A stretch of DNA of 64,000 nucleotides from Henningerozyma blattae CBS 6284 (GCF_000315915.1 NC_020193.1:124001-188000), one strand, 5' to 3'. Positions 18,361 to 31,645 are shown, numbered from the stretch's first letter. The notes: generated by a model not told the origin, from the sequence alone. Numbers and translations are program-made.

Positions 18361-19575
18361 TTATTCTTCATCAGAATCTTCATCTTCACTTTCAGCGTTT
18401 TCTAACCAAGTAATAAATGGTTTAGCAGCTCTACGGACTTTCTTGGAAACTTCCTTTGGAACATATCTTTTAGAAACTTTAGTACCGAATTTCATGATAA
18501 CTTCTTCAGAAATGATATCATTGTTATACAAGTTTAATAAGATCTTTGGTAGAGTTGGAATTAAATCTTTATTTTCTAAACCTAAAAATCTTTCAATACC
18601 ACCCAAGAAATTCTTTTCAAAATCTTTATCTTCATTAATAATCTTATTTAAAAATGCAGCATGCTCTTCAATTTCACTAACAATATCTTTGCTGAAAATA
18701 CATTGAGCAATAACACAACCAACCATAGAATCACTTATAACATCTAATTCTGCTGCTTTTTTATATAATTCAATATCGCTTGGTAATTCTGATGATTCTT
18801 TTTCTTCAATTATCCATTCACCATATTGATCTAATTTATTCATCTTTTCACTACTAATAGCATTTTCACTGGCTTGTAATTCTTTAGCACGAGCTCTAAT
18901 AGCTTCTTCAGACATATCAACAGCCCATTCATCATCTTTAACTTCAATAGTTTCAAGATCTTTAGCAGCTGCTTTAATTTGTCTAGCTAATTCATCATCA
19001 TCTTCATGAGCAGTTTCATCATCACCAGTAGCGGTTTGAGATTTCCCTTGAGCTAAATCACTAATAGAAACACCACCACCACGAACATTTGCGGAAGCAG
19101 TAGCAGCTTTCTTCTTCTTCTTAGAACCACCGATGGAATCTGGTGGGTTTTTCAAAATAAATGATGACAACTTATGTCTTAAATCCATTGGAGTTCTTTT
19201 ACCACAAGCCTTACAATCTCTTACTAAATCATTATCTTTTGTGATAACAATTTCAGTTTCTGGATTCTTACAACTACCACATAAAATAAATCTGTTAATA
19301 AACCCATCCAATGCATCTTGTAATTTAGCAGGCTCATGAACACCGTTAACTAAATAACGATCTTTATCCACTGAAATAGATGTTTGAGCACCTAATTCAA
19401 AACCAAAATACTTAATAATGTATGGAGTAGGTCTATTTAAGGCTCTTGCAACATCGGAAGCATTTAAAACTGCAGTCTTGATACCGTTACCTCTACCTTC
19501 AACCTTGGCTTGGATTGGAGGCATCTTATAACGGTAAAATGGATCATGGTTATCTCTGCAAATATTAATAGACAT
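18361..19575 (-). CDS. TIF5: Translation initiation factor eIF5
   Basis: eIF5 is the GTPase-activating protein for eIF2 in start-codon recognition. The 404-residue protein has the full yeast length. It carries the catalytic Arg15 in the N-terminal NICRDNHDPFYRYKMP segment, a zinc finger with Cys99, Cys102, Cys121 and Cys124, an acidic linker, and the C-terminal W2/HEAT domain ending in the acidic-aromatic tail (FITWLENAESEDEDSDEE) that binds eIF2-beta and eIF3. It is convergent with FIP1; in S. cerevisiae TIF5 (XVI) and FIP1 (X) lie on the two sister blocks. Confidence 0.97.
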   Translation of the reverse strand: MSINICRDNHDPFYRYKMPPIQAKVEGRGNGIKTAVLNASDVARALNRPTPYIIKYFGFELGAQTSISVDKDRYLVNGVHEPAKLQDALDGFINRFILCGSCKNPETEIVITKDNDLVRDCKACGKRTPMDLRHKLSSFILKNPPDSIGGSKKKKKAATASANVRGGGVSISDLAQGKSQTATGDDETAHEDDDELARQIKAAAKDLETIEVKDDEWAVDMSEEAIRARAKELQASENAISSEKMNKLDQYGEWIIEEKESSELPSDIELYKKAAELDVISDSMVGCVIAQCIFSKDIVSEIEEHAAFLNKIINEDKDFEKNFLGGIERFLGLENKDLIPTLPKILLNLYNNDIISEEVIMKFGTKVSKRYVPKEVSKKVRRAAKPFITWLENAESEDEDSDEE

Positions 19576-19969
19576 GGTGGGTGGTAGTAATAATTGGGTA
19601 GGTGATGTCCTTCAATTTATTTAACCTTTTTAAAGACTAAGATAACATTAACAAAATCTTAATTTTAAAATAATCTTAAGATGCCATAAACTGAATAATT
19701 TATTGTTACTATTATTTTTAATTTTTTTTATTTTTTTTTTTCTATTCTCCCGCTACTTTTTTCTCGAAAAATTTTCCCGCCTCGTTTTAGGTGATTTTTT
19801 CAAATTATTCAAATTCTAAACCGCTACTTTAAATTATTAAAGGATATTTGATATATTTATATTAGATACATTAAATAAGGTATAAAACTACCGATAGTGG
19901 CAAAAGTAGATTGAAAGGATAAGAGCTAAAATAAAACATCTCATACTTAAAGATATAAAATAATACAAT
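19576..19969. other. TIF5-EMC2 divergent promoter region
   Basis: A 394-base shared promoter, AT-rich, with T-tracts at about 19715-19742 and a TTTTCCCGCC/TCTCCCGC pair near 19746-19783. Nothing else supported. Confidence 0.5.
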
Positions 19970-20872
19970 ATGACTAAGGGTTTAACCGGAACTAGAGAGA
20001 GATTTCAAACAATTGTATTAACTAAATTATACACTCAGTTAGAACCCAAGGCGTTGTTAGAACTACATGATGATTTAGAATTATATTTACATACAAAAGA
20101 TCCGGAAAGAAATGATGGATTAGAGTTATCTTTATGGGATATGATGTTTTATTTAAAAGTATATTTGAGCAAAGATATTGAAGCTACTGTTATCTATAAC
20201 AACCTAAGAGATAAATTTGGTGAACATTCGCCAAATTTATACTTAATGAAAGTTACCTTATTACAGATCAATAAAAATGATACAGTTGCCATAAATTTCA
20301 TAAATAATTCCATCGACCAAGTTTTGGAATTTGATACCGATCCTTACTCATACTTATTATTATCAAAGAGATTAATAACAATGCAAAACAATGTAAAGAC
20401 TAATAAACCTGACGATACTTTGAGACATATTATGGAATTGATTGAAAAATTTCCTATTGATCCAGAACTTTGGTGGTATGCTGGTGAAAAATATTTCGAA
20501 TTAGGCTTATTTGATCAAGCTATATATTGTTTTGAAGAATTAGTTGTTTTAATGCCATTCAATTATGTTGCATTTGCTAAAATATCTGAAATATTATATT
20601 TAAAAGCCTTAAAATTAGATAAGAAAAAAATAAAAAATAACAAAGAGTTGTTCGATATTGTGTTACAGGAAGCTTTAGATAATGCATTAAGATCTGTTGA
20701 ATTAAGTGAACTATATTTGAAAGGTTGGACTTTAATTCTGTTAATAACAAAACAAATGAATGACAAAAAACAATTCTTTGATATTGCTCGTGAAAATTTA
20801 GATAAAATTACCAGAGTATCAAACTCAAGTGATAAAATAACTGCAGAATATATTCTAAATAAAGTTAATTAA
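19970..20872 (+). CDS. EMC2: ER membrane protein complex subunit 2 (TPR)
   Basis: Emc2 is a soluble cytosolic subunit of the ER membrane protein insertase EMC. The 300-residue protein is close to the yeast length (292) and has TPR-type helices, clearest at about residues 160-215 (DPELWWYAGEKYFELGLFDQAIYCFEELVVLMPFNYVAFAKISEILY). The N-terminal ELHDDLELYLHTKD segment also fits. It is transcribed away from TIF5. In S. cerevisiae it is YJR088C, next to STE18; here the RNase III-like cluster and GFA1 lie between them. Confidence 0.92.
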   Translation: MTKGLTGTRERFQTIVLTKLYTQLEPKALLELHDDLELYLHTKDPERNDGLELSLWDMMFYLKVYLSKDIEATVIYNNLRDKFGEHSPNLYLMKVTLLQINKNDTVAINFINNSIDQVLEFDTDPYSYLLLSKRLITMQNNVKTNKPDDTLRHIMELIEKFPIDPELWWYAGEKYFELGLFDQAIYCFEELVVLMPFNYVAFAKISEILYLKALKLDKKKIKNNKELFDIVLQEALDNALRSVELSELYLKGWTLILLITKQMNDKKQFFDIARENLDKITRVSNSSDKITAEYILNKVN

Positions 20873-21001
20873 TTATGCAAAAGTTAAGTACTTTACGTAA
20901 GTCGTAGAGATTTTTGATATATAATATGATGTAACATAAAAATATATTCCACTAACTATAGAATGTTATTAGATATCATTTAAAAGTACAATTTAGAATC
21001 T

Positions 21002-22289
21002 TCATCTAAAGAGAGCATCAGATGCTGCGTGCTGTTGAGAAAGTTTCATACTTGGGCCATCACCTGCGCCAATAATAACATTTGCTTGTAGACAAACCGC
21101 CACATAATTATTTTTGGCCACTTTAACGCTTTCATATGTTATTGGAAGTGAATTACCGTTTATCATAGAATATAATACTTGTTTGGAATTTTTACCATAC
21201 CTTAGAAGTTCTTCAAAACGTCCCCATTGAAAATGTTTGTTTTTTGATTCTCCATTTATTAAAGAAATATAATTAATATAAGTACATATACTAGCTGTAT
21301 TTGCTAGTATTCCTTTACGATACTCCCTAATAAGTAACTCTAATAATTGGACCTTAATAAATCCTGTTGGCGTATTTTTATTAGGTGGTCCATATTTTTT
21401 TATATCCTTGGTCAAATCAAATGGAATAGAATAACCATCTAGCTCAGAATATCGAAGCTTAATATTTTCGTGAGTACTCGCATCATAATCTGGCGTATAT
21501 TGAGAATTTTCACCATCATCACTTCCAGAATATTCTTGAAAACGTTCACCACCAACAGTATTCCTTAAAATGGAATTATCATTTGGAGAAGTAAAATATT
21601 CAGTTTTTGTGTTTATTATATCATTTTCTCGTTTTACTTGATTTAAATAGAATTCTAACAAATATAACTTTTTTAAAGATTGATCAATGGCTTCCTTTTT
21701 AACGTTTTTAGTAACCTTACCAGATGCTTTTCCCAATTTAATTCCACCAAAATTTAAAGTGATAGTTTCTCTTTCAGTTATCATATTGATTTTATTTTCA
21801 AAGAATAAATCAACATTTTTCTGGTTTAACCAATTTTCGACCTTATTTTTGATATTTTTCCATTTCCTTCTAAATTTAGTATCCAGTTCGTAATATAGTT
21901 CTTTATTGCCATAAAGAGTATCTACTACATCCATTATATCGTGAGTAAAAAAAATTTCATCTTCAAAAAAAAGTCCTGGAAAAGTTGCTGATTGTATGAT
22001 ATTGTAAATTTTATGGCACATCATTTCTCTTCTAACTAACTGGGTATTATCTGGCTTGTTGTTATGGGAGTCGTAATCTAAGTACATCAATTTCAGTGTA
22101 TTTTCATGTAGTTCCTGAAGCTCTTGGACTGTAGTCCATTTGTTGTTATCTTGAGAGATTATATGCGCAGTAATTGCAGATAGCCATTGCTTCGAAACAT
22201 ATTCTATTTCTGATGGGGGATACTCTTTCTCTTGTTGAATATGTGATGGTATAAGGTTGTTTCATACGAAAATAATATTCATCTATCAT
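21002..22289 (-). pseudogene. Dicer/Rnt1-like RNase III relic, copy 1
   Basis: Minus-strand copy, convergent with EMC2. The ATG at 22289 begins MIDEYYFRMKQ, similar to the start of copies 2 and 3. Then about 75 residues of the N-terminal domain are missing and a one-base frameshift near 22255 leads into the frame with the RNase III-like signature SEIEYVSKQW (22171-22213), where EFLGD has become EYVSK. From 22087 the frame is open for 361 codons: a first dsRBD-like unit (about 21640-21880, ITLNFGGIKLGKASGK) and a C-terminal dsRBD with IIGAGDGPSMKLSQQHAASDAL. The second catalytic motif (ADxFEA) is not found. It stops a few residues earlier than copies 2 and 3. It could still encode a 361-residue two-dsRBD protein from 22087. 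Confidence 0.65.
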
Positions 22290-23143
22290 CTTTTCTTGAC
22301 TAAATAAATGTATAATAGATTATTAAGGTAATGTAGTACTTTTTTTTGAATAGAGATTAATGAGTTATTCTATTTTTTCTTTTTTTTTTTTTTTTTCTTG
22401 GAGTAGCTATTAATAGACTATCTTTTTTTAGATACTTATACCTACTCTTCTCCAGTTTTTCATATTTAATATTGCTTAAGAAAATTAAATTTCACTAAAT
22501 ATCAAAAACGGTGAACTATTAGGAAACGATATATTTTAAAATAAAGTATTATATAGAAGAAATAAATATTTCATTATATTTTTTTAAAATTAATATGTAG
22601 CAATTTAGATGCTATTTACAAATATGCAAGCATCTAATAGTTTTTAATTATTATCCCCTCCTATTACTTTTTTCTTCAAAGGGATTTAGTATTTTAAAAA
22701 AAATATCCAACAGTAATCTGAATATAATTCTTTTAAAAGAGACTCTAATACTTTATTTTATTACATAATTTATACTACTATTAACAGATTTAATCTAAAA
22801 CTCTTCTGTCCTGTATAGCAGTAATACGGTAAATTTTATATACGGCACTAGTTGGGGCTCATAACATTTCCGATGGGAATGCACGGACTCTAAAATTTCC
22901 GTTTACAGTGATGGGTCGGAATAAGCTCTCAGGCTTAAGGTTACATATTTAATATACAATGAGTACATGAATTTGTATAGGACTTTGGAAAAAAAAAGGG
23001 AAAGGAACATTAAGCTTTAAATATCTCCAATTACTAATCGTCACTATATAATATTATATCTTACCTAAGAACATTCATATTGCATTGGAACACTTATAGT
23101 AATATTAATATAGGGCTTAAGTTTTATTTTATTTTTTGGAAGG
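22290..23143. other. Divergent spacer between RNase III-like copies 1 and 2
   Basis: An 854-base AT-rich region that would hold both promoters. It has a T17-like tract near 22378-22397. No LTR ends, tRNA or ORF were recognised that would explain the inversion. Confidence 0.5.
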
Positions 23144-24851
23144 ATGGCTGAATTTGGTGATAAATATTTTCGTCTTCTTCAATGCATGTACTCAGCTAGT
23201 TGATGCATTAGACATAATAAAAGAAAATGGATTTACTAATAATGAATTAGATAATATGATTAATGTCAAAGAATTTGAGACTGATCACAATAAAATTGCA
23301 TATGATTCACTTGTACAGTTGACAGCTAATAATAAATTTAAAAAATTAACCACTGAGCTGAGTAATCTTCTATCCGATGATGTATCAGCATCTCTTACTG
23401 AAAAACATTCTAAATCATTAATTTTGAAAAGTAAAGAGGATAAGCACTTGGCAAGAAATGTTTATTTGGACGCTAAAAAAAAGGGCTCCAAAACTGATGT
23501 GGAATTTTTAGGTAGTCATTGGGTTTCTGCTATTGTGGCTCAATTGATCTATAAAGATAGTACAATATCTAACGGAGAAGCATTAGCAAGATTCCATCAG
23601 GAAATGATGAATTCCTTGGTAAATATAGAAAATAAGAATGGCATTTGACTAAATAATATGGCATATGCTGGTGATCTAATATTTAATAGATTTCTTTCTG
23701 AAAATTATGATGAAATGCAAGATCTTCTGCATCTAAATTTCCAATTGATTTCCACTCAAGAACAATCATCGGGTACTGATTTCACTAACATTGTAAAGGT
23801 TAATAAACAAAAAAAACTCAATGATTTCAAAAATTGGCTACAAAATGATGTAAATATTAAAAATAAACTTAACTTTTCATTAGAGAACAAATTTCAATTA
23901 TCTACTGGAAAAAAAACTATGGCTCTAAATTTAGGTAACATTCTGTTAGGTGAAGCTATTAGTAATAATACGCTGGATTGTAGAAGAGAAGTAATTAATG
24001 ACGCAATTAATAACCTGAATGCAATGGAGGAATACTTGTACCAATGAAAGGTCAAAGGTGAGTTCATATCATTAACAGATATTATTGAATCGAAAGAGGA
24101 AATAGAAATTCCCAAAAATATCCCCTCTAATGGCATAGACAGTATAACATCAGAAGACCTGATGGAATCCCCTTCTGAGTCATATAATAGTGCAAATAAC
24201 CCAATTAATACTTTTAATGCAGAAAAATATGACAAAAACGAATTTTTAATTGATAATATAGACTATGGATATGGATTAGAAGATGATGTTGAACTATTGT
24301 CAGATAATGCAGCATATGATAAACCTTTTGAGTATCCTGTTGTCAATGAATATAATTTTGAAGCTGAAAAAGAGAAATAGGGTGAACCTAACTTAGAACA
24401 ACCAAATGGGTTTATTAAAAAAAATATTCTTGATTTATTAAGAGAGGAGATTGAACTAAATAAATCTATATCAGTTTTACAAGGTAATATCAACAAATAT
24501 GCTTATTATATCTCTATCTTAAATGAAGAAGTTGATAATTTAAACTTTAATTGGAATAATTTTCTCAATAGCTTAATATATGGTAAGGCTAGTAAAGAAG
24601 TCTTATATAGAGAATTAAAGATTAAGACGAATGTATTAAAATACTACACAATCATGGCAGTAAAAAACTGCTTCATATCAGTATGCTGTCATGAAGGCAA
24701 TGTCATTGGTACTGGTAATGGCCCAAGCATTAAGCTAGCTGAACAGCATGCTGCATCAGATTCATTAATCCGAAGTGAATTTCAAAAAGATTTTATCAAG
24801 AAACAAAGATTCTCCACAGTGCAATGGCATATGCATATTGCATATATATAA
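23144..24851 (+). pseudogene. Dicer/Rnt1-like RNase III relic, copy 2 (nonsense codons)
   Basis: ATG at 23144 gives MAEFGDKYFRLLQ, matching the start of copy 3. A one-base shift at about 23170-23200 enters a frame that then stays aligned to the end (about 550 codons) but has three in-frame stops: TGA 23646-23648, TGA 24045-24047, TAG 24378-24380. The order is an N-terminal domain, an RNase III signature VEFLGSHW (about 23497-23525) with Asp replaced by Ser, a first dsRBD-like unit before 24045, a charged linker, and a C-terminal dsRBD (NVIGTGNGPSIKLAEQHAAS, 24694-24765). No intact ADxFEA motif is seen; the nearest segment reads AYAGDLIFNRF. The absence of further indels suggests recent damage or partial constraint. 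Confidence 0.68.
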
Positions 24852-25000
24852 CGCGTAATTTATATAGTGGGATATATTCAGAATTTAAGGATGGACCCTC
24901 CGGAAAAATAAAATTTCCCAATATTAGAAAGAAAAAAAAGCCATAGTAAACAATTTCATACAAAATATTACAAGGTTGATAACAAGACAACTTGATAACA

Positions 25001-26618
25001 ATGGCTGATTTTGGTAATAATTATTATAGACTATCTCAGATCCAAGAGGTCTGGGAACGGTTACAGGATGATTTGAGAACGGTACTAGATAATTCGTTTG
25101 ATGATGATGAAATAATGCAAATGACAATTTCCGATGACAAAATGCAAAGAATTGTTGCATATGATCCCTTGATCCAAGCTACCAGTAATAAAAACTTTCG
25201 AAAATTAGTCGGGAACCTACTGAAATGCATGAAAAATAAAGCCACACCTAATGCATCAGAGAGTGGAGGTAATTTATCTATGGGACCTCAAACAAGAATG
25301 GAGTTTTTAGGTAGACATTGGTGTGGAGCCTTTGTTGCACAGGCTTTATACCATGATTATTCACATTATAATGGTAATAGTTTAGAAGAAATATATCAAA
25401 ACATTATAAAGAGCAAGCATTTGGATTATTCAGAAAATAATGTTCCTAATGCTAAGGAAGAATCTGATCGTAATTATTTATGTACATCTATGACATTAAA
25501 TATAGAATCCTTCTATGATAAATTTGTTAACCAGAATCGTGAATTTACTAAAGAATGCGTGGATCCCTTGACTGGTATAGTTAAAGAACATGAGTCGCTT
25601 AAAGAAGGTTTATTTGATAAAGGGCTGGAATCTAAACATGAAAGAAGGAAACAGGATTTTACTAGATGGTTGAATGAGAATCAATTAGATTTTTCCATTG
25701 ATGAGGAAACAGAATTGGTTAATGGCAACAAAAAAAATTGTTACGACTGGGAAATTTAATTCTTGGTGAAAGTTCTGGGGGAAAGAAGTTGTTGTTGAAG
25801 CTTTGGAGCATATAACTGAGATACAGGATTACTTATTACAATGTAAAGTGAAAAATGAAATAATTCCATTGGCACCTTTGACAAGCAAGTCGAACGAGGC
25901 ATATGAAAAACCAAGTGAAAAAATCAAAGTTCTGAAACCTGTACTCGCCAAATTTACTAAGATTGAAAACAAGGAATCTAATCCTGAAGATATCAGTAAG
26001 AATGAACGTTCAGTACGATATGATTTCAGTGAAGAAGAAGATACGTATGAAGGTGAGGGAAATTATGAAGAAGAAGAAGAAGAAGATGATGAAGACCCCT
26101 ATGGGATGTTTGGAAGTCAATCTGCAGTGAATCGAATCAGTAATAACAATTCAGTTCATGCATCTTTTTTCAATCCATTCATGTCAAAAATGTATGATTT
26201 CCAAGGAGAAAATTCCAAATACGGTCCTAGTGAGACTGGAAGTAAAAAATCAAGAATTATTAACTTATTACACAAGAGTGTAGATGAGTACAAGAAGAGT
26301 CGTAAGATGTGGTCTACACAAATCCAAAAATATGCATATTATATGGCGTTATTGAATGGAGAGTACAATGGTCAAGTATTTGAATGGCCTGAGTTTGAGA
26401 GCAGATTAGTAGAAGGAATGCATAGTAAAGAAGTACTAAATAATAAAGTCAAGGGATTAACCTTTGATAGTTATCATATTAGTCCAGGGTGTGTATTGAC
26501 GATATGTGGTAATGGTACTGAGGATCTTGGTGCAGGTATCGGACAGGATGTTAAACATGCAGAACAACACGCAGCATCTGAAATTTTGACAGTTCTACGA
26601 TCTGCTGAAGCAAAATAA
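25001..26618 (+). pseudogene. Dicer/Rnt1-like RNase III relic, copy 3 (frameshifted)
   Basis: Best-preserved copy, about 538 codons from ATG 25001 (MADFGNNYYRLSQ). The RNase III signature is RMEFLGRHWCGAFVAQALY (about 25296-25352): it aligns with RLEFLGDS in Rnt1 including the later GxSLEEIYQNII helix, but Asp is Arg. The second acidic motif is not found. The frame opens to 25759; between about 25727 and 25795, inside the first dsRBD-like unit, two or three small indels at A8, TCT and G5 runs break it, after which the frame continues to 26618 through an acidic linker and a C-terminal dsRBD (DLGAGIGQDVKHAEQHAASE). Neighbouring genes show no such indels, which argues against general sequencing error. 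The NTD-RNase III-dsRBD-dsRBD order is that of budding-yeast Dicer Dcr1. Confidence 0.68.
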
Positions 26619-27230
26619 GAATGCGTAGATGTATTTTTATGTATATAAGATGAATATATTACCTAATATTGTCACATTTTTATTTTTTTTTTCTTTTTCT
26701 TTTTTTTTTTTTTTTTTTTTTTTTTTTGATTTGGAGTATGCTGAAGCTGTCTTTTAGTGAGGATTGCCTTTCGGACTATTTTTTTTTTTTTTTCTTTAGC
26801 ATAGAGGTATTTCGTAATCAGATATTTCCCGGTTTAGTAAAATCTACAGTTGCCTGACTAAGTTGCAATCTTAAGTTAAGCTTTGGAAGGTTGTGATGTT
26901 TATTACTTGCTAAGTTATGATTGAAAATCTTTCGTAAAGTTATAGGTATCATATGAAGTGATAATATATAATATATATATATATATAAAGAAAAAAAATA
27001 CACATTAAAGTAGTAAAGTCTGAGAAAAATGAAAAAAAAAGTTTATTACTTTAAAATTCGTTATTTTTTTCTTTTTTTTGTTTAATGTTCTAATTCAAAC
27101 ATTTAAAATACAAATTAAGTTTGTTTTTTTATTATTTTTATTTGTTTTTTATTGATAGAATGGTTAATGGTAGGTCATATTCCTATGGCCAATGCTTTAC
27201 GTATGAGGTTTACTAAAGTGTCTACCCTGA
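26619..27230. other. Spacer between RNase III-like copy 3 and GFA1
   Basis: A 612-base convergent spacer with very long T tracts (about 26675-26727 and 26779-26794), an AT dinucleotide run near 26966-26987 and the GFA1 3' end. No gene seen. Confidence 0.5.
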
Positions 27231-29939
<2,709 letters not shown>

Positions 29940-30551
29940 ATGCTGGTGAAGAAGACACATTTGATCCGATCGTTGGTGTTGGGTAGTATAATAATACTAT
30001 TTGTATATTTTTCTAGTCAAACCGAAAGTGTTATATCATTGACTAAGGAAGATGTTAAGGATGTGGGATTGGGAGTGGAAGTGTCCGTGCCCGAAGTAAA
30101 ACAAGTAGTGGAGGAACAGGCTCCAGTGGAAACAAAACTATACGACACAATTATGCCCATGATGCCTGATCTCGAGACTAAACAAGAGTTGGGTAGAGTT
30201 TCTTGGAAGTATTTCCATACCGTGTTGGCACGTTTCCCTGAACGTCCTACTATGGAGCAACGTGACAAACTGAAGGAGTTTATCACGTTGTATGCCGAGT
30301 TATATCCGTGTGGGGAATGTTCGTATCATTTTGTGAAATTGATATCCAAGTATCCTGTGCAGACGAGCAGTCGTATTGCAGCATCGATGTGGGGGTGTCA
30401 TGTACATAATATGGTTAATGAATATTTGAAGAAAGATGAGTATGACTGTAGTACCATTTTGGAGGATTATGACTGTGGGTGTGGTTCGGACGAAGGAACG
30501 CGTGAATCCCAAATGAGTATTGAAAATGAAGATCGTCAATTGGGAGGGTAG
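29940..30551 (+). CDS. ERV2: ER FAD-dependent sulfhydryl oxidase
   Basis: Erv2 forms disulfides in the ER lumen, passing electrons to oxygen and oxidising Pdi1. The 203-residue protein has an N-terminal signal-anchor at about residues 11-24, a variable luminal linker, then the Erv/ALR fold from about residue 85. The active-site CGEC is at 124-127, the structural Cys pair at 153 and 170 (WGCHVHN...DC) and the shuttle CGC at 179-181 near the C-terminus, all as in S. cerevisiae Erv2 (196 residues). It is convergent with STE18. Confidence 0.95.
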   Translation: MLVKKTHLIRSLVLGSIIILFVYFSSQTESVISLTKEDVKDVGLGVEVSVPEVKQVVEEQAPVETKLYDTIMPMMPDLETKQELGRVSWKYFHTVLARFPERPTMEQRDKLKEFITLYAELYPCGECSYHFVKLISKYPVQTSSRIAASMWGCHVHNMVNEYLKKDEYDCSTILEDYDCGCGSDEGTRESQMSIENEDRQLGG

Positions 30552-30656
30552 GAAAGTGGCGATAGAGAGTTGATAGTGAAAAAATGTTTATAGCATGGTA
30601 TATATAATTTATTTATTTATAATAGTGATAAGGAAAAAAAAGAAGCTAGATACACA

Positions 30657-30935
30657 CTACATAATAGAACAACAAGCATTGTCGGAGGACAGCTGTGCCT
30701 GATGATGAGGTTGTGTATTGGTAACACGGAAATGGTTTGTAGGAGCGTAACCCCAAATGTCCGGTAGAGTGAAATCTTTCTCCTCCGAAGTGAAATTGAT
30801 CAGATTCAAACAGGCGTTTGAAGAATGGATACGATCTCTCTGCAGTTCGTTTTTCAAATTGTTGTTCAATTCATTTATTCTTTTCAATTTCAAATACTTG
30901 ATCTTTAAGTTCAACTGTTGTTGTTGCTGTGACAT
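30657..30935 (-). CDS. STE18: G-protein gamma subunit of the mating pathway
   Basis: Ste18 pairs with Ste4 to carry the pheromone signal from the receptor to the MAP kinase cascade at the plasma membrane. The 92-residue protein has a Gln-rich start, an amphipathic helix (LNLKIKYLKLKRINELNNNLKNEL), the LNLINFTSEEKDFTLPDIWGY region and a C-terminal CCSIM: Cys89 is the CAAX farnesylation site and Cys88 a palmitoylation site. S. cerevisiae Ste18 (110 residues) ends CCTLM and is slightly longer at its N-terminus. Its position near EMC2, CSN12 and ERV2 fits the ancestral order. Confidence 0.93.
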   Translation of the reverse strand: MSQQQQQLNLKIKYLKLKRINELNNNLKNELQRDRIHSSNACLNLINFTSEEKDFTLPDIWGYAPTNHFRVTNTQPHHQAQLSSDNACCSIM

Positions 30936-31130
30936 GTCAGGGGAGGGGAGGGCGTTTGCGAAGCATACTAGATGCTTGGACCTTCGTAAGATGCACTCAT
31001 CGCGTCAATATATATGACAACCTGTTTTTTTTTGAGGTTTATTATTTTACCAAAACCTCTTTTTTTTAACTTTTCTTTTTTAACTTTTTTTTTTAAATTG
31101 CGGCGCGCTTGCCTTGCCGGAAAAAATAGC

Positions 31131-31403
31131 CTACAATAGAGCTAGAGAACCGGAACGTTGTCTTGGTACGGCAGCGGGAGAGTCAAGAGTAGGGGAAGCA
31201 ACAGAGGATGAGTCTGTTGGTAGAGCCAAAGGCTCTGTTAGAGAATCGACAAGAGCTTCGTCCAAAGCGCCAGTGTCTAGATCCTGTGGTAATTGAGCAG
31301 AGTCTGCAAGAGAGTTCTTACGAGAAACAGGTTGCGAGACTGGAGACACTGCTGGGATGACAAAAGGTTGAGAGACTTCTGAGGTTAAAGTTAGGAATTG
31401 CAT
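31131..31403 (-). CDS. SPO24: Small sporulation-associated protein Spo24-like
   Basis: A 90-residue protein. Its N-terminus FLTLTSEVSQPFVIPAVSPV followed by SQPVSRKNS is nearly the same as S. cerevisiae Spo24 (YPR036W-A, 67 residues, induced in sporulation, function unknown), and the C-terminus RQRSGSLALL matches the SRKNSLSLL end. The middle has an acidic and Pro/Ser-rich insertion. RKNS and RQRSGS resemble basophilic kinase or 14-3-3 sites (inference). YPR036W-A lies between VMA13 and ERV2 in S. cerevisiae, in agreement with the neighbours here. Recognition of the sequence is from memory. Confidence 0.8.
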   Translation of the reverse strand: MQFLTLTSEVSQPFVIPAVSPVSQPVSRKNSLADSAQLPQDLDTGALDEALVDSLTEPLALPTDSSSVASPTLDSPAAVPRQRSGSLALL

Positions 31404-31645
31404 TGATTGTGACGTGGTGTTTGTGTAGGGGGTATGTGTTTGTTGTTTTGTTTATGAGGGATGTTTGGACAAGATGATGGTATAGAAGTAGTGTAAAGTG
31501 GTTGTTTATATATGTTGAAAAATTGTAAAAGCATCTACGATTATTACAGTTGAGTTCATCTCACATCGCATTGCGTAATTAACAAACTATATTAGTCAAA
31601 CACAATGTTTGTATTGATAAATAGCTTAATTGCTTATAAAGCAGC

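Noticed and set aside
18188..18706. 172-codon ORF opposite the TIF5 3' end
   Set aside because: It is antisense to the conserved eIF5 C-terminal domain and begins in the poly-C/poly-T spacer.
22290..23143. A Ty-type LTR or other mobile element causing the inverted copy
   Set aside because: No TG...CA terminal repeats, target duplication or element ORF were found.
21002..26618. Identity as the mitochondrial ribosomal RNase III-fold proteins Mrpl3 or Mrpl15
   Set aside because: Two dsRBD-like units, no presequence and the Rnt1-like signature helix fit the Rnt1/Dcr1 type better.
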